A DNA stretch of 64,000 nucleotides from an uncultured Lachnospiraceae bacterium (GCA_910584205.1 CAJUAA010000001.1:184990-248989), one strand, 5' to 3'; positions 17,769 to 26,534 are shown, counted from the stretch's first letter. Notes: generated from the sequence alone by a model not told the origin. A program made the numbers and translations.

Positions 17769-17857
17769 TGAGAACAGAGGCCGTGCGGACGTACGGCGCG
17801 GATATCAGGTATCGATATCCGGTATGCAAATCAGATATGGAAAAGGAGACAGAACAG

Positions 17858-18127
17858 ATGAGCAGAAAAATCAGGATTTTCGTGTGCGCGCTTGTGCTGG
17901 CGGCAGCGCTGGCAGGAACGTTTCTGCTTCCGGCGGCAGCGGAGGAGCAAAGCGGCGGAGTGGTTGTAGGACTTCCGGCGGCAGCGGAGGAGCAAAACGG
18001 CGGAGCGGCCGTACAGCCTTCGGAGGCAGAATATACCGTGGCGTGGTGGAGCATGATGTACGAGATGCCCAATCCGGAACAGCTTCCGGTCAGAGTCCGT
18101 TTTCAGTGGCTGAAAGGTCTTGAATAA
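17858..18127 (+). CDS. Small secreted or membrane-anchored protein of the germination operon
   Basis: No family recognised. From ATG 17858 (AAGGAG upstream) the product has 89 residues: a basic start MSRKIR, a hydrophobic core, then AAAEEQ, a plausible signal-peptidase site. The segment LPAAAEEQ plus following residues is duplicated by a 45-bp tandem repeat, so the putative cleavage site occurs twice. The C-terminus (AEYTVAWWSMMYEMPN) is aromatic-rich. The frame is open back to ATG 17768, overlapping the upstream stop, which would allow coupled translation. Position suggests a GerAC remnant or accessory, but this is inference. Confidence 0.55.
   Translation: MSRKIRIFVCALVLAAALAGTFLLPAAAEEQSGGVVVGLPAAAEEQNGGAAVQPSEAEYTVAWWSMMYEMPNPEQLPVRVRFQWLKGLE
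17927..18016 (+). repeat. 45-bp tandem duplication inside a small secreted protein gene
   Basis: Two units, 17927-17971 and 17972-18016, both start CTTCCGGCGGCAGCGGAGGA and differ at a few bases. They stay in frame and duplicate the likely signal-peptide cleavage region. Confidence 0.85.
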
Positions 18128-18188
18128 CTGTCCAAAAACAGATACAATAGTTAGATAACAGAACATGCATAAAGGACAGGGGCAGAAT

Positions 18189-18629
18189 ATGACAAAAGAT
18201 GTTGTGGTGACGATTTCCGGGTTTCATATGTCGGAAGAGATCGAGGATGGAGACGCCATCGAACTGGTGCATATCGGACAGTATTATGAACGGAACGGAA
18301 CTCATTACATTCTGTATGAAGAACGGATGGAGGGGATTCCGGAGCCGGTGAAAAACATGATCAAGGTCAGGGACAGCCGGATGGAACTCAGGAAGACCGG
18401 CCCGGTTACGGCCAATATGGTATTTGAGGAAAATAAGAGCCAGAGCAGCACCTATGCGATCCCCTACGGCAGCTTTCTTATGGAGACCAGCACCTCCCGC
18501 GTGGGGCTTCAGGCGGAGGGCGACACCCTTACGGCGACGGCGGCCTATCAGCTGAGGGTGAACGGCGTACACTGCGCCAGCTGCGAGATCCGGGTGCTCG
18601 TTCAGTCCCGGGAGGCCTTTCAGCTGTAG
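18189..18629 (+). CDS. DUF1934 (YwiB-like) beta-barrel protein
   Basis: A 146-residue protein whose pattern matches DUF1934: an opening VVVTISG, then YILYEERMEG, MIKVRDSRMELRKTG, MVFEENKSQSSTYAIPYG and a closing YQLRVNG. The family is lipocalin-like with unknown function, often near arginyl-tRNA synthetase or cell-wall genes in Firmicutes. The start at 18189 follows AGGACAGGGG; an in-frame ATG lies 24 bases upstream. The next gene follows 23 bases after the stop. No signal peptide is seen, so a cytoplasmic location is likely. Confidence 0.8.
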   Translation: MTKDVVVTISGFHMSEEIEDGDAIELVHIGQYYERNGTHYILYEERMEGIPEPVKNMIKVRDSRMELRKTGPVTANMVFEENKSQSSTYAIPYGSFLMETSTSRVGLQAEGDTLTATAAYQLRVNGVHCASCEIRVLVQSREAFQL

Positions 18630-18652
18630 ACGGGCGGAAAACGGAGGAACTG

Positions 18653-19162
18653 ATGAAACAGGGAAAACAGGAAAGCAAAAAGAAGGAACATAAGAATAAG
18701 AAAACAGTTAAGAAAACGGCGGAAAAGGCCGGAAAGCCCATACCGGATATGCCGTCCCAGTGGCTCTACCTGGCTTCGGAGGACGGGGCGCTCCGAACGA
18801 TCTATGAGCGTTTCCGGGATGAGAAGAAGCAGAGAGCCGAGTTCTGGCAGGAGACGGATATCCTGGAGATCGCTTTTCTGGAGGGCGGCTCCATGGATCT
18901 GGAGCTTCTGGAGGGGGCCCCGGACCCGGAGGATACCCTGCTGCGGGACCGCATGAATGCACATGGGGCGAAAGCCGTCTACACGGTGGAGATTCTGCCG
19001 GAGCCGTGTGCAGAGGCTCTGGAGGCCATGCAGTACATAATTGCCCATGTGGGAGGTGTTTTCTGCGGGGATACGGAAGACCTGACGCCGGAGGTAGGCG
19101 TGTCTGTGCCGAAGACGGAAGAGCCGGAGGCGGGCGCGTCTGTGCAAAAGGCAACGGAATAA
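18653..19162 (+). CDS. Conserved hypothetical protein with Lys-rich N-terminus
   Basis: Not recognised. The 169 residues open with a 25-residue Lys-rich, probably disordered tail, then a compact region (about 35-140: QWLYLASEDGALRTIYERF, WQETDILEIAF, a repeated acidic LELLEGA). An acidic end with PEVGVSVPKTEEPEAGASVQ looks like a short duplicated motif. No membrane segment or signal peptide. It sits between the DUF1934 gene and a MATE pump with a good GGAGG site, so it is likely translated and in the same operon. Confidence 0.6.
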   Translation: MKQGKQESKKKEHKNKKTVKKTAEKAGKPIPDMPSQWLYLASEDGALRTIYERFRDEKKQRAEFWQETDILEIAFLEGGSMDLELLEGAPDPEDTLLRDRMNAHGAKAVYTVEILPEPCAEALEAMQYIIAHVGGVFCGDTEDLTPEVGVSVPKTEEPEAGASVQKATE

Positions 19163-19180
19163 GAGGGAGAGAGCAAACAG

Positions 19181-20578
19181 ATGGAACAGAAGAGAGAAGA
19201 ACAGACAGGAGAAAACCGGCTGGGGACACTGCCCGTAGGGCAGCTGATCCGTCAGTTTGCGGTTCCCAGCATCGTCGCCATGCTGGTGGGCGCGCTTTAC
19301 AACATTGTGGATCAGTTTTTTATCGGACAGAGCATCGGAGAACTGGGCAACGCGGCGACCAATGTGGCGTTTCCGCTGAGTACCTCCTGTGTGGCGCTGG
19401 CACTGCTGTTCGGCATCGGAGGCGCTTCGTCCTTCAATCTGGCGCTGGGCCGGAAGCAGAAGGAACAGGCGGTCTATTATATGGGAAACGCGGCGGTGCT
19501 TCTGTTTACGCTGGGTATGGCGCTCTGCATTGTGACGCAGATCTTTCTGGTGCCCATGCTTCGGTTTTTCGGTTCTCCGGACAGCGTACTGGGCTATGCG
19601 GTCACCTATACGAGGATCACTTCCCTTGGTTTTCCGTTTCTCATCTATTCCAACGGAGGGGCCCATCTGGTCCGGGCGGACGGGACGCCCCGATATTCCA
19701 TGGTCTGCAACCTGACCGGCGCGATGCTCAATACCGTTCTGGACCCGCTGTTCATCTTCGGATTCCGGATGGGGATGGCAGGCGCGGCGCTGGCGACGAT
19801 CATCGGCCAGATCGTGGCGGCGGGCATGATTTTCCGATACATGCTCCACTGCAGGACCGTTACGCTGGAACGGCGCCATCTGGTGATAAAAGCAGAGTAT
19901 GCGTTACATATTATGTCTCTTGGCATGTCGTCCTTTTTCAATCAGATCGCCATGATGATCGTGCAGATCGTGCTGAACAATTCCCTGAAGTATTACGGCG
20001 CCCGGTCCGTCTATGGAGAGTCCGTCCCGCTGGCGTGCGCGGGCATCATATCCAAAGTGGCCATGCTGTATTTTTCCGTGGTCATCGGCCTGGCCCAGGG
20101 GCTGCAGCCCATTGCGGGATATAATTACGGGGCGAAAAAATACGACCGCGTGAAGCAGGTGTACGGGCTGACCGTGCGCTGCGCGCTGCTCATATCCACG
20201 CTGGCGTTCGTGCTGTTCCAGCTGTTTCCGCGGCAGATCATCTCCATATTTGGGGACGGCTCGGAGGAATATTTCCTCTTTTCGGTAAGGTATATCCGCA
20301 TCTTCCTGTTCGCCACGTTCCTGAACGGAATCCAGCCGGTGACCTCCACCTTTTTCACGGCCATCGGAAAACCGGTCAAGGGCATCTTTCTGTCCATGAC
20401 CAGGCAGATCCTGTTCCTGCTCCCCCTCATCGTGGTCTTTCCGCTGTTCCTGGGGATCGACGGGATCATGTATGCGGGTCCCATCGCGGATCTGGCGGCA
20501 GGCGCGGCGGCCATCGGCATGATCGCGGCCGAGATGCGGCAGATTACGGAACTTGAGAGGGTGGAGAATGCATTCTGA
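19181..20578 (+). CDS. MATE-family efflux transporter
   Basis: A 465-residue protein with twelve predicted helices and the MATE pattern: IRQFAVPSIVAMLVGALYNI, then ALAFGIGGASSFNLALGRK-like text, and GLAQGLQPIAGYNYGAKK at the start of the second half. It belongs to the MATE branch with DinF/NorM-like two-half symmetry and differs clearly from the one at 12348. It exports an unknown substrate using an ion gradient. GGGAGAGAG precedes the ATG. It closes the operon that starts with the germination genes; the urease promoter follows. Confidence 0.92.
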   Translation: MEQKREEQTGENRLGTLPVGQLIRQFAVPSIVAMLVGALYNIVDQFFIGQSIGELGNAATNVAFPLSTSCVALALLFGIGGASSFNLALGRKQKEQAVYYMGNAAVLLFTLGMALCIVTQIFLVPMLRFFGSPDSVLGYAVTYTRITSLGFPFLIYSNGGAHLVRADGTPRYSMVCNLTGAMLNTVLDPLFIFGFRMGMAGAALATIIGQIVAAGMIFRYMLHCRTVTLERRHLVIKAEYALHIMSLGMSSFFNQIAMMIVQIVLNNSLKYYGARSVYGESVPLACAGIISKVAMLYFSVVIGLAQGLQPIAGYNYGAKKYDRVKQVYGLTVRCALLISTLAFVLFQLFPRQIISIFGDGSEEYFLFSVRYIRIFLFATFLNGIQPVTSTFFTAIGKPVKGIFLSMTRQILFLLPLIVVFPLFLGIDGIMYAGPIADLAAGAAAIGMIAAEMRQITELERVENAF

Positions 20579-20662
20579 ACGGTCGGATTTCTGTAAAATT
20601 TGCGGAACTTGTTTTAAATTCCGTAAATTTTGACGGAATCATGCAGGCGCCCGTGAAACCGC

Positions 20663-20691
20663 TTGACAAACACCGGTATTTTGGATAAAAT
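20663..20691 (+). promoter_or_regulatory. Promoter of the urease operon
   Basis: TTGACA at 20663-20668, exactly 17 bases, then TAAAAT at 20686-20691. The predicted transcript begins about 190 bases before ureA and contains two terminator-like hairpins. The 60 bases upstream hold an imperfect inverted repeat TTCCGT/ACGGAA of unknown meaning. Confidence 0.75.
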
Positions 20692-20709
20692 GCGTTTTGA
20701 TGAACAAAG

Positions 20710-20743
20710 AGGTTTATTCCCGATTGGGAGTAGACCTTTTTTT
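20710..20743 (+). terminator. Leader terminator/attenuator 1 of the urease operon
   Basis: A 12-bp stem (AGGTTTATTCCC with GGGAGTAGACCT, two G-U pairs) with loop GATT and a run of seven T. It lies inside the predicted ureA leader, so it should stop most transcripts unless relieved. Confidence 0.75.
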
Positions 20744-20752
20744 GCGCAATGG

Positions 20753-20793
20753 GGCGGTCATGCGGCTGGGTAGCCGCAGGTCGCCTTCTTTTT
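20753..20793 (+). terminator. Leader terminator/attenuator 2 of the urease operon
   Basis: Inner stem TGCGGCT/AGCCGCA with loop GGGT, outer GGCG/CGCC, then TTCTTTTT. It directly follows attenuator 1 and is 94 bases before ureA. Confidence 0.65.
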
Positions 20794-20886
20794 ATGCGCA
20801 GGGGAAGATGGTGCTTCCCTACTCGATTGCTTATGGAACGCTGGCGGTTTCATAAGACAGAAATTCCAACAGAAAGGATGAAGAAG

Positions 20887-21189
20887 ATGAGATTAAATCC
20901 GAAGGAGCAGGAGAAGCTGATGCTCCATATGGCGGGCGAACTGGCGAAGCAGAGAAAGGGCAGAGGTTTGAAACTCAACTATGTGGAATCCGTTGCCTAT
21001 ATCAGTTCTGAACTGCTGGAATATGCGAGGGATGGCAAAACCGTGGTGGAGCTGATGGCTCTTGGTACGAAACTGCTGACCAAAGAGGACGTGATGGAGG
21101 GCGTGGCGGATATGATCCATGAGGTGCAGGTGGAAGCGACGTTTCCGGACGGTACCAAGCTGGTGACCGTACACGATCCGATTCAGTAA
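20887..21189 (+). CDS. ureA: Urease gamma subunit
   Basis: From ATG 20887 the protein has 100 residues, the standard UreA length, opening MRLNPKEQEKLMLHMAGELA and continuing with RGLKLNYVESVAYIS and GVADMIHEVQVEATFPDGT. It is a structural subunit of the (UreABC)3 urease that hydrolyses urea to ammonia and carbamate in the cytoplasm. AAAGG lies 9 bases before the start; an ATG at 20878 is less likely. It is first in ureABC-I-EFGD. Confidence 0.97.
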   Translation: MRLNPKEQEKLMLHMAGELAKQRKGRGLKLNYVESVAYISSELLEYARDGKTVVELMALGTKLLTKEDVMEGVADMIHEVQVEATFPDGTKLVTVHDPIQ

Positions 21190-21217
21190 CGATATGGAGA
21201 CGAGGAGGGACAGGAAG

Positions 21218-21580
21218 ATGAAGATCGGCGCAGTGATTCCGAAGGACAGAGAAATCATTTTAAATGAGGGAAAAAAGACCAGAACGCTTCTGGTGAGACA
21301 TACCGGCGACCGGCCGGTGCAGGTCGGTTCCCATTTCCATTTTTTTGAAGTAAACAGACAGCTGGAGTTTGACCGGGCGGAAGCCTACGGATATCGTCTG
21401 GATATTCCGTCCGGAACTGCCATCCGTTTTGAGCCGGGAGAGGAAAAGGAAGTGCAGCTTACGGAACTGGGCGGCGCCAGGCGCGTCTACGGATTGAACG
21501 ACCTGACCTGCATGCAGGCGACGGAAACGACGAAGGCGCAGGCTGTGGAACGTGCGAAGCTGCGCGGATTTATCAGATAG
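21218..21580 (+). CDS. ureB: Urease beta subunit
   Basis: 120 residues from ATG 21218 (GAGGAGGG upstream). Hallmarks: NEGKKTRTLLVRHTGDRPVQ, VGSHFHFFEVN and the conserved GYRLDIPSGTAIRFEPGEEK, then GLNDLTCMQA. UreB packs against UreC and covers the active site. It lies between ureA and ureC with 28- and 15-base gaps. A separate UreA and UreB is the usual Firmicutes arrangement, unlike the fused UreAB of Helicobacter. Confidence 0.97.
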   Translation: MKIGAVIPKDREIILNEGKKTRTLLVRHTGDRPVQVGSHFHFFEVNRQLEFDRAEAYGYRLDIPSGTAIRFEPGEEKEVQLTELGGARRVYGLNDLTCMQATETTKAQAVERAKLRGFIR

Positions 21581-21595
21581 AGGAGGCGTAAGAGT

Positions 21596-23317
21596 ATGAG
21601 TTACAGAATATCCGGTGAAAAATATGCGATGATGTACGGTCCGACGACCGGGGACAAAGTGCGTCTGGCGGACACGGATCTGATCATTGAAGTGGAGAAA
21701 GATTATACGGTCTATGGAGACGAAGTAAAATTCGGCGGCGGAAAGACGATCCGGGACGGCATGGGGCAGTCGGTGAAGACCTGCAGCAAAGACGGCGACC
21801 TGGATCTGGTGATCACCAATGCGCTGATTCTGGATTATACCGGGATCATAAAAGCGGATATCGGCATCAAGGACGGCAGGATTGCCGGGATCGGAAAAGC
21901 AGGCAACCCAGGCATCATGGACGGCGTTACTCCGGGGATGACCATCGGGGCGTCCACGGAGGCGCTGGCGGGAGAAGGACTGATCGTGACGGCGGGCGGG
22001 ATCGACAGCCACATTCATTTTATTGCGCCGCAGCAGATCGCCTGCTCCCTGTATTCAGGCGTAACGACCATGATCGGCGGCGGCACCGGCCCTGCGGACG
22101 GGACCAACGCCACAACCTGTACGCCGGGACCGTGGAACATCCGCATGATGCTGAAGGCGGCGGAGGAATATCCCATGAACCTGGGATTCCTCGGGAAAGG
22201 AAACTGTTCTGACGAAAAACCGATTGTCGAGCAGCTGGAAGCAGGCGCCATGGGCATGAAGATTCATGAGGATTTCGGTTCCACGCCGGCGGCCATCCAT
22301 CACTGCCTGAATGTGGCGGACGAATATGACATTCAGGTGGCGATCCATACGGATACCCTGAATGAGGCCGGATGTGTGGAGGATACGCTGGATGCCATAG
22401 GCGGAAGGACGATCCATACCTTCCATACAGAGGGCGCCGGCGGCGGGCATGCGCCGGATATCATCCGCGCGGCGGGGGCGAAGAACGTGCTTCCTTCTTC
22501 CACCAACCCGACCATGCCGTTTACGGTCAACACGCTGGACGAGCATCTGGACATGCTGATGGTCTGCCACCATCTGGACAAGAATATTCCGGAGGATGTG
22601 GCGTTTGCGGATTCCAGGATCCGCCCGGAGACGATCGCGGCAGAGGACGTGCTGCACGACATGGGCGTTTTCTCCATGATGAGTTCGGATTCACAGGCCA
22701 TGGGCCGGCCGGGGGAGGTCATTACCAGGACCTGGCAGACCGCCCATAAGATGAAGCTGGAGAGAGGACCGCTTCCGGAGGACGAAGGCCATGACAACGA
22801 CAACTTCCGCGCGAAACGGTACGTGGCAAAATATACGATCAATCCGGCGATCACCAACGGGATCGCAGACTATGTAGGCTCTGTGGAGGTGGGGAAATAT
22901 GCGGATCTGGTTCTGTGGAACCCTGCGTTTTTCGCGGCCAAGCCGGATCTGATCATCAAGGGCGGCATGATCATCGCTTCGAAGATGGGAGATGCCAACG
23001 CTTCCATTCCGACGACGCAGCCGGTGCTGTACCAGCCCATGTTTGCGGCCCACGGCGCAGCAAAAGGAGAGAGCTGTCTGACCTTTGTATCCAAAGCGGC
23101 ATTTGACGGCGGCGTGAAGGAAAAATACGGCCTCCGGAAAACCGTGGTTCCGGTGAGAAACTGCAGGAATATCGGGAAATGCGATATGAAGCTGAACGAC
23201 GCCACGCCTGAGATCCAGGTGGATCCGGAGACCTATACCGTGACGGCGGACGGAGTCAAACTGGAATCCAGACCGGCAGAAACGCTTCCGCTGACACAGC
23301 TTTACAGTCTGTTTTAA
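21596..23317 (+). CDS. ureC: Urease alpha subunit (catalytic)
   Basis: A 573-residue amidohydrolase. Visible active-site parts: DSHIHFIAP (two Ni-ligand His, about residue 138), the carbamylated Lys region GAMGMKIHEDFG (about 220), HTDTLNEAG and HTFHTEGAGGGHAPD (further Ni-ligand His), the mobile flap with catalytic Cys and His in MVCHHLDKN, and SSDSQAMGR with the Asp ligand. All key residues are present, so the enzyme should be active once loaded with nickel by UreDEFG. GAGGAGG ribosome site. Confidence 0.98.
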   Translation: MSYRISGEKYAMMYGPTTGDKVRLADTDLIIEVEKDYTVYGDEVKFGGGKTIRDGMGQSVKTCSKDGDLDLVITNALILDYTGIIKADIGIKDGRIAGIGKAGNPGIMDGVTPGMTIGASTEALAGEGLIVTAGGIDSHIHFIAPQQIACSLYSGVTTMIGGGTGPADGTNATTCTPGPWNIRMMLKAAEEYPMNLGFLGKGNCSDEKPIVEQLEAGAMGMKIHEDFGSTPAAIHHCLNVADEYDIQVAIHTDTLNEAGCVEDTLDAIGGRTIHTFHTEGAGGGHAPDIIRAAGAKNVLPSSTNPTMPFTVNTLDEHLDMLMVCHHLDKNIPEDVAFADSRIRPETIAAEDVLHDMGVFSMMSSDSQAMGRPGEVITRTWQTAHKMKLERGPLPEDEGHDNDNFRAKRYVAKYTINPAITNGIADYVGSVEVGKYADLVLWNPAFFAAKPDLIIKGGMIIASKMGDANASIPTTQPVLYQPMFAAHGAAKGESCLTFVSKAAFDGGVKEKYGLRKTVVPVRNCRNIGKCDMKLNDATPEIQVDPETYTVTADGVKLESRPAETLPLTQLYSLF

Positions 23318-23341
23318 TGAGAGTTATAAGAGGAGGATCAT

Positions 23342-23848
23342 ATGCTGGGAGTGTGTTTGCTTTTTGTCGGAATCGTACTGATCAATAACGGAATCTGCGC
23401 ACTGGCGGGTACGGACGGGAAATCGGCGGCGGTCATGAATATTCTGACCGGCGGCCTGTCCCTGTTCATCAATTTCACCAATCTGGCGCTGGGCAACTAT
23501 TATGCGGCAGGGACCGGTCTTTTGTTCTGTTTTACCTATCTGTGGGTTGCCGCGATGAATATTTTCAGGCTGGACGGAAAACCCTTTGCCTGGTTTTCCA
23601 CCTTTGTGGCAGTCAATGCCGTGATCTTCGGCTATGTGGAGGGAATCTCCGGAAGCGCTTCTCTCGGCATCGCGCCGGACTGGAGATGGGCCGCCATCTG
23701 GTGGCTTTGGGCGGTTCTCTGGGGTTCTTCCTTTGTCACGGATATCATGGGGAAGAAGCTGGGGAAATTCGTGCCGTGCCTTCAGGTCTTTGAAGGAATC
23801 GTCACTGCGTGGATTCCGGGAGTCATGCTTCTGCTGGGGATCTGGTAG
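23342..23848 (+). CDS. ureI: UreI/AmiS-family urea (amide) channel
   Basis: A 168-residue protein with about six membrane helices. It shows the AmiS/UreI pattern: the start LLFVGIVLINNGICAL, LALGNYYAAGTGLLFCFTYLWVA with aromatic pore residues, and the helix with WWLWAVLWG. In Helicobacter UreI is a proton-gated urea channel of 195 residues. Here it lacks the long periplasmic loops, so acid gating is uncertain. It sits between ureC and ureE, which supports a role in urea entry. Confidence 0.9.
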   Translation: MLGVCLLFVGIVLINNGICALAGTDGKSAAVMNILTGGLSLFINFTNLALGNYYAAGTGLLFCFTYLWVAAMNIFRLDGKPFAWFSTFVAVNAVIFGYVEGISGSASLGIAPDWRWAAIWWLWAVLWGSSFVTDIMGKKLGKFVPCLQVFEGIVTAWIPGVMLLLGIW

Positions 23849-23902
23849 GAAGGGCGGTTCCCTGCGGACCGCCCGGAAAAATAGAAGAAAGAGGTCAAAT
23901 GG

Positions 23903-24382
23903 ATGATATGCGATAGAATACTGGGAAAAACAGATGATGCAGCGTTTGCAGGACGCAAAATCGACTATGTGGATGTGGAATGGCATGAGGCGTTTACAAA
24001 GCTTCACCGAAAAGTATCCCATATGGGAGAGGACGTGGGCATCCGCATGGGAAACGAGGTGCTGAAGCGGGGGCTAAATCAGGACGACGTGCTCTATGCA
24101 GATGACGAAAAGGTGATTGCCGTCAATATTCCGGAATGCGAAGCGATCCGGGCTGTGGTGGCGGAAGATTATCCGGAACAGATCGCCAGGCTGTGCTATG
24201 AGGTAGGGAACACCCATACCAGCATGTTTCGGGGAGAAGACGGATTTACTTTTTACATGCCCTGCCATGAGGCGCTTCTGAAAAAGCTTCTGCAGATCTA
24301 CGGAGTGACGGCTGAAAAAGTGCAGGTGCGGTTTGACTTTTCCAAAGCGCTGTCGTCTTCGGTCAATAACCATCACCATTAG
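23903..24382 (+). CDS. ureE: Urease accessory protein UreE (nickel chaperone)
   Basis: A 159-residue UreE: N-terminal domain with VDVEWHEAFTKLHRK, central GNEVLKRGLNQDDVLY, and the metal-binding VGNTHTSMF. It ends in NNHHH, a short His tail that is a common UreE nickel site. UreE passes nickel to UreG during activation. A GAGG site lies 10 bases before the ATG at 23903. The gene is followed 9 bases on by ureF. Confidence 0.95.
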   Translation: MICDRILGKTDDAAFAGRKIDYVDVEWHEAFTKLHRKVSHMGEDVGIRMGNEVLKRGLNQDDVLYADDEKVIAVNIPECEAIRAVVAEDYPEQIARLCYEVGNTHTSMFRGEDGFTFYMPCHEALLKKLLQIYGVTAEKVQVRFDFSKALSSSVNNHHH

Positions 24383-24391
24383 GAGCAGTGT

Positions 24392-25093
24392 ATGGACGAA
24401 AGAGAAAGAAGGAAACAGTTTCTTCTGCTGCAGATCAACGATGCGCTGTTTCCCATCGGGGCGTACGCCCATTCCTATGGTCTGGAAACCTGCATCCAGA
24501 AAAATCTGGTGTCTTCTGCGGAGGAAGCCGGCGACTATATCCGGCGACGAATGCTGTACGGCTTCTGTTATAACGAACTTCTTACGGCAAAGCTGGCGTA
24601 CAGGTATGCGGCGGCGGAATCACTTTCGAAACTTCGGCGGCTGGACGAGCTGCTGGAGGCTTCCCGCATCCCGAGAGAGACGCGGGAGGCGGGAAAGAAA
24701 CTGGGTTCCCGGTTTGTGAAAACCGTGCAGAGCATGGATATCCCGTATGAGACCGATATGTTTTACCGGTACTGTACATATGAAGAAAAAAGGCTGCCGC
24801 AGCATGCGGCGGTATACGGCGTCTTCTGCGCAGCGACCGGGATTTCTTATGAGGCGTCGATCATACATTATCTGTACGCTCAGACATCCGCCATGGTGAC
24901 GAACTGCGTGAAGACGGTCCCGCTCAGCCAGACAGCCGGCCAGCGGCTGCTGTATCAAAGCCAGGCGTTCTTTCAGGAACTGCTGGAGCGTCTGGAAGCA
25001 CTGACCGAGGAGGATCTCTGCCTGTCTATGCCCGGATTTGACATCCGGTGCATGCAGCATGAAGGGCTTTATTCCAGAATCTATATGTCCTGA
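24392..25093 (+). CDS. ureF: Urease accessory protein UreF
   Basis: A 233-residue all-helical protein with the UreF opening FLLLQINDALFPIGAYAHSYGLET and the C-terminal QTSAMVTNCVKTVPLSQTAGQ. UreF links the apo-urease to UreD and UreG and works as a fidelity or GTPase-control factor. TAGGAGC is the ribosome site. It is 26 bases upstream of ureG and in the same operon. Confidence 0.95.
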   Translation: MDERERRKQFLLLQINDALFPIGAYAHSYGLETCIQKNLVSSAEEAGDYIRRRMLYGFCYNELLTAKLAYRYAAAESLSKLRRLDELLEASRIPRETREAGKKLGSRFVKTVQSMDIPYETDMFYRYCTYEEKRLPQHAAVYGVFCAATGISYEASIIHYLYAQTSAMVTNCVKTVPLSQTAGQRLLYQSQAFFQELLERLEALTEEDLCLSMPGFDIRCMQHEGLYSRIYMS

Positions 25094-25119
25094 TCCTGAA
25101 CATACGAGGAGAGATAAAT

Positions 25120-25731
25120 ATGTCTTATGTAAAAATCGGAGTAGCCGGCCCGGTGGGTTCCGGAAAAACTGCGCTGATCGAGGCGTTGACAAGAAAAATG
25201 GCAGGGGAGTTCAGCATCGGCGTCATCACCAATGATATATATACAAAGGAAGATGCGGAATTTCTGTGCAGAAACAGCGTGCTTCCCATGGAACGAATCA
25301 TCGGTGTGGAGACAGGTGGCTGTCCTCATACGGCGATCCGGGAGGACGCGTCCATGAATCTGGAAGCGGTGGATGAGCTGGCGGAGCGTTTCCCGGATCT
25401 GGAGCTTTTATTTATCGAGAGCGGCGGGGATAATCTGTCAGCGACCTTCAGTCCGGAGCTGGTGGACGCTACGATTTTCGTGATCGACGTAGCGGAAGGA
25501 GACAAGATTCCCAGAAAGGGAGGGCCGGGAATCACCCGTTCGGATCTGCTGGTCATTAACAAGATCGATCTGGCGCCGTATGTGGGAGCGGATCTTAAAG
25601 TCATGGAGCGGGATTCCCGGAAGATGCGGGGAGGCAGACCTTTCCTGTTTACCAATATAAGGGAAAACGCCGGCGTGGATGAAGTTATCGGATGGATCCG
25701 GAAGCAGGTGCTGCTGGAGGGCTGCCGGTGA
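25120..25731 (+). CDS. ureG: Urease accessory GTPase UreG
   Basis: A 203-residue SIMIBI GTPase: P-loop GPVGSGKTALIEAL, ETGGCPHTAIREDASMN with the CPH metal motif, ESGGDNLSATFSPEL (Walker B/switch), and NKIDLAPYVG (G4). It provides GTP-driven nickel delivery to urease. GAGGAGAG ribosome site. Its stop overlaps the ureD start (TGATG), so the two are translationally coupled. Confidence 0.97.
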   Translation: MSYVKIGVAGPVGSGKTALIEALTRKMAGEFSIGVITNDIYTKEDAEFLCRNSVLPMERIIGVETGGCPHTAIREDASMNLEAVDELAERFPDLELLFIESGGDNLSATFSPELVDATIFVIDVAEGDKIPRKGGPGITRSDLLVINKIDLAPYVGADLKVMERDSRKMRGGRPFLFTNIRENAGVDEVIGWIRKQVLLEGCR

Positions 25732-26522
25732 TGGAAAATCAGTTTGGAAAGATTTCAAAACTGAATCTGGAAGCGGATTACAGGGATGGGAGGACGGTGC
25801 TGAGAGACGTATCCTTTACGGCCCCTTTTAAGATCATGCGTCCGTTTTATGAGAGAAAGGAACGGATGTCCGTGATGGTCCAGACCGCGTCCGCAGGCAT
25901 TCTGGCGGGAGACTGCCAGATGATCCGCATTCATGTAAAAAAGAATGCCTGCATGGAACTTCAGTCCCAGGCATATGAGAAGATCCATCGGATGGAAGAA
26001 GGATTCGCGTCCAGAAACATTTTCATCCGTGTGGAAAATCAGGCATCCCTGTATTATATGCCTCTTCCGGTCATTCCCTTTCGGGATTCCGACTTCCGCA
26101 GCGAAGCGCAGGTGGAGCTTGCCGGGCCGGAAGCGAAGTTTGCCATGCTGGATATCTTAAGCTGCGGGAGAGCGGCCCATGGAGAGGCGTTTCTGTACCG
26201 CAGGTTTCAGAACAAGGTTACGGTCCGCCGGGAAGGAAGGATCATTTACCGGGATTTTGCCAGATATGAGCCGGAATGGATGGATATGCAGGGCTTTGGA
26301 CTGTATGAGGGATACACTCATCTGGGCAATCTGCTTATCTGCGGGCAGTCAAAGACGGAAGAGTGGATCCGGGAGGCGAGGAGCAGACTGGAAGAGGCCG
26401 AAGGCGCGGAAGGCGGCGTGACAAGGACGGCATACGGCGATCTTGTGGTCCGGGTCCTGGGAAGAAGCGCAGAAAGGGTGAACGCGCTGCTTCGGGAACT
26501 TATCAACACAGAAGAACCCTGA
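25731..26522 (+). CDS. ureD: Urease accessory protein UreD (UreH)
   Basis: A 263-residue UreD/UreH with PFKIMRPFYERKE, VMVQTASAGILAGDCQ, QSQAYEKIHRMEEG, MPLPVIPFRDSDF and ILSCGRAAHGE, the family's ordered blocks. UreD holds the apo-urease and channels nickel to the active site with UreF and UreG. The start at ATG 25731 overlaps the ureG stop; an upstream start is not needed. Only 12 bases separate its stop from the ATP-grasp gene, suggesting a continuous transcript. Confidence 0.95.
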   Translation: MENQFGKISKLNLEADYRDGRTVLRDVSFTAPFKIMRPFYERKERMSVMVQTASAGILAGDCQMIRIHVKKNACMELQSQAYEKIHRMEEGFASRNIFIRVENQASLYYMPLPVIPFRDSDFRSEAQVELAGPEAKFAMLDILSCGRAAHGEAFLYRRFQNKVTVRREGRIIYRDFARYEPEWMDMQGFGLYEGYTHLGNLLICGQSKTEEWIREARSRLEEAEGAEGGVTRTAYGDLVVRVLGRSAERVNALLRELINTEEP

Positions 26523-26534
26523 CAGGAGGACGGG

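Noticed and set aside
20617..20636. CodY or GlnR site upstream of urease
   Set aside because: The inverted repeat TTCCGT/ACGGAA has too many mismatches to either consensus.
20710..20793. ANTAR-type antitermination hexaloops
   Set aside because: The loops are four bases and lack the required A and G positions.
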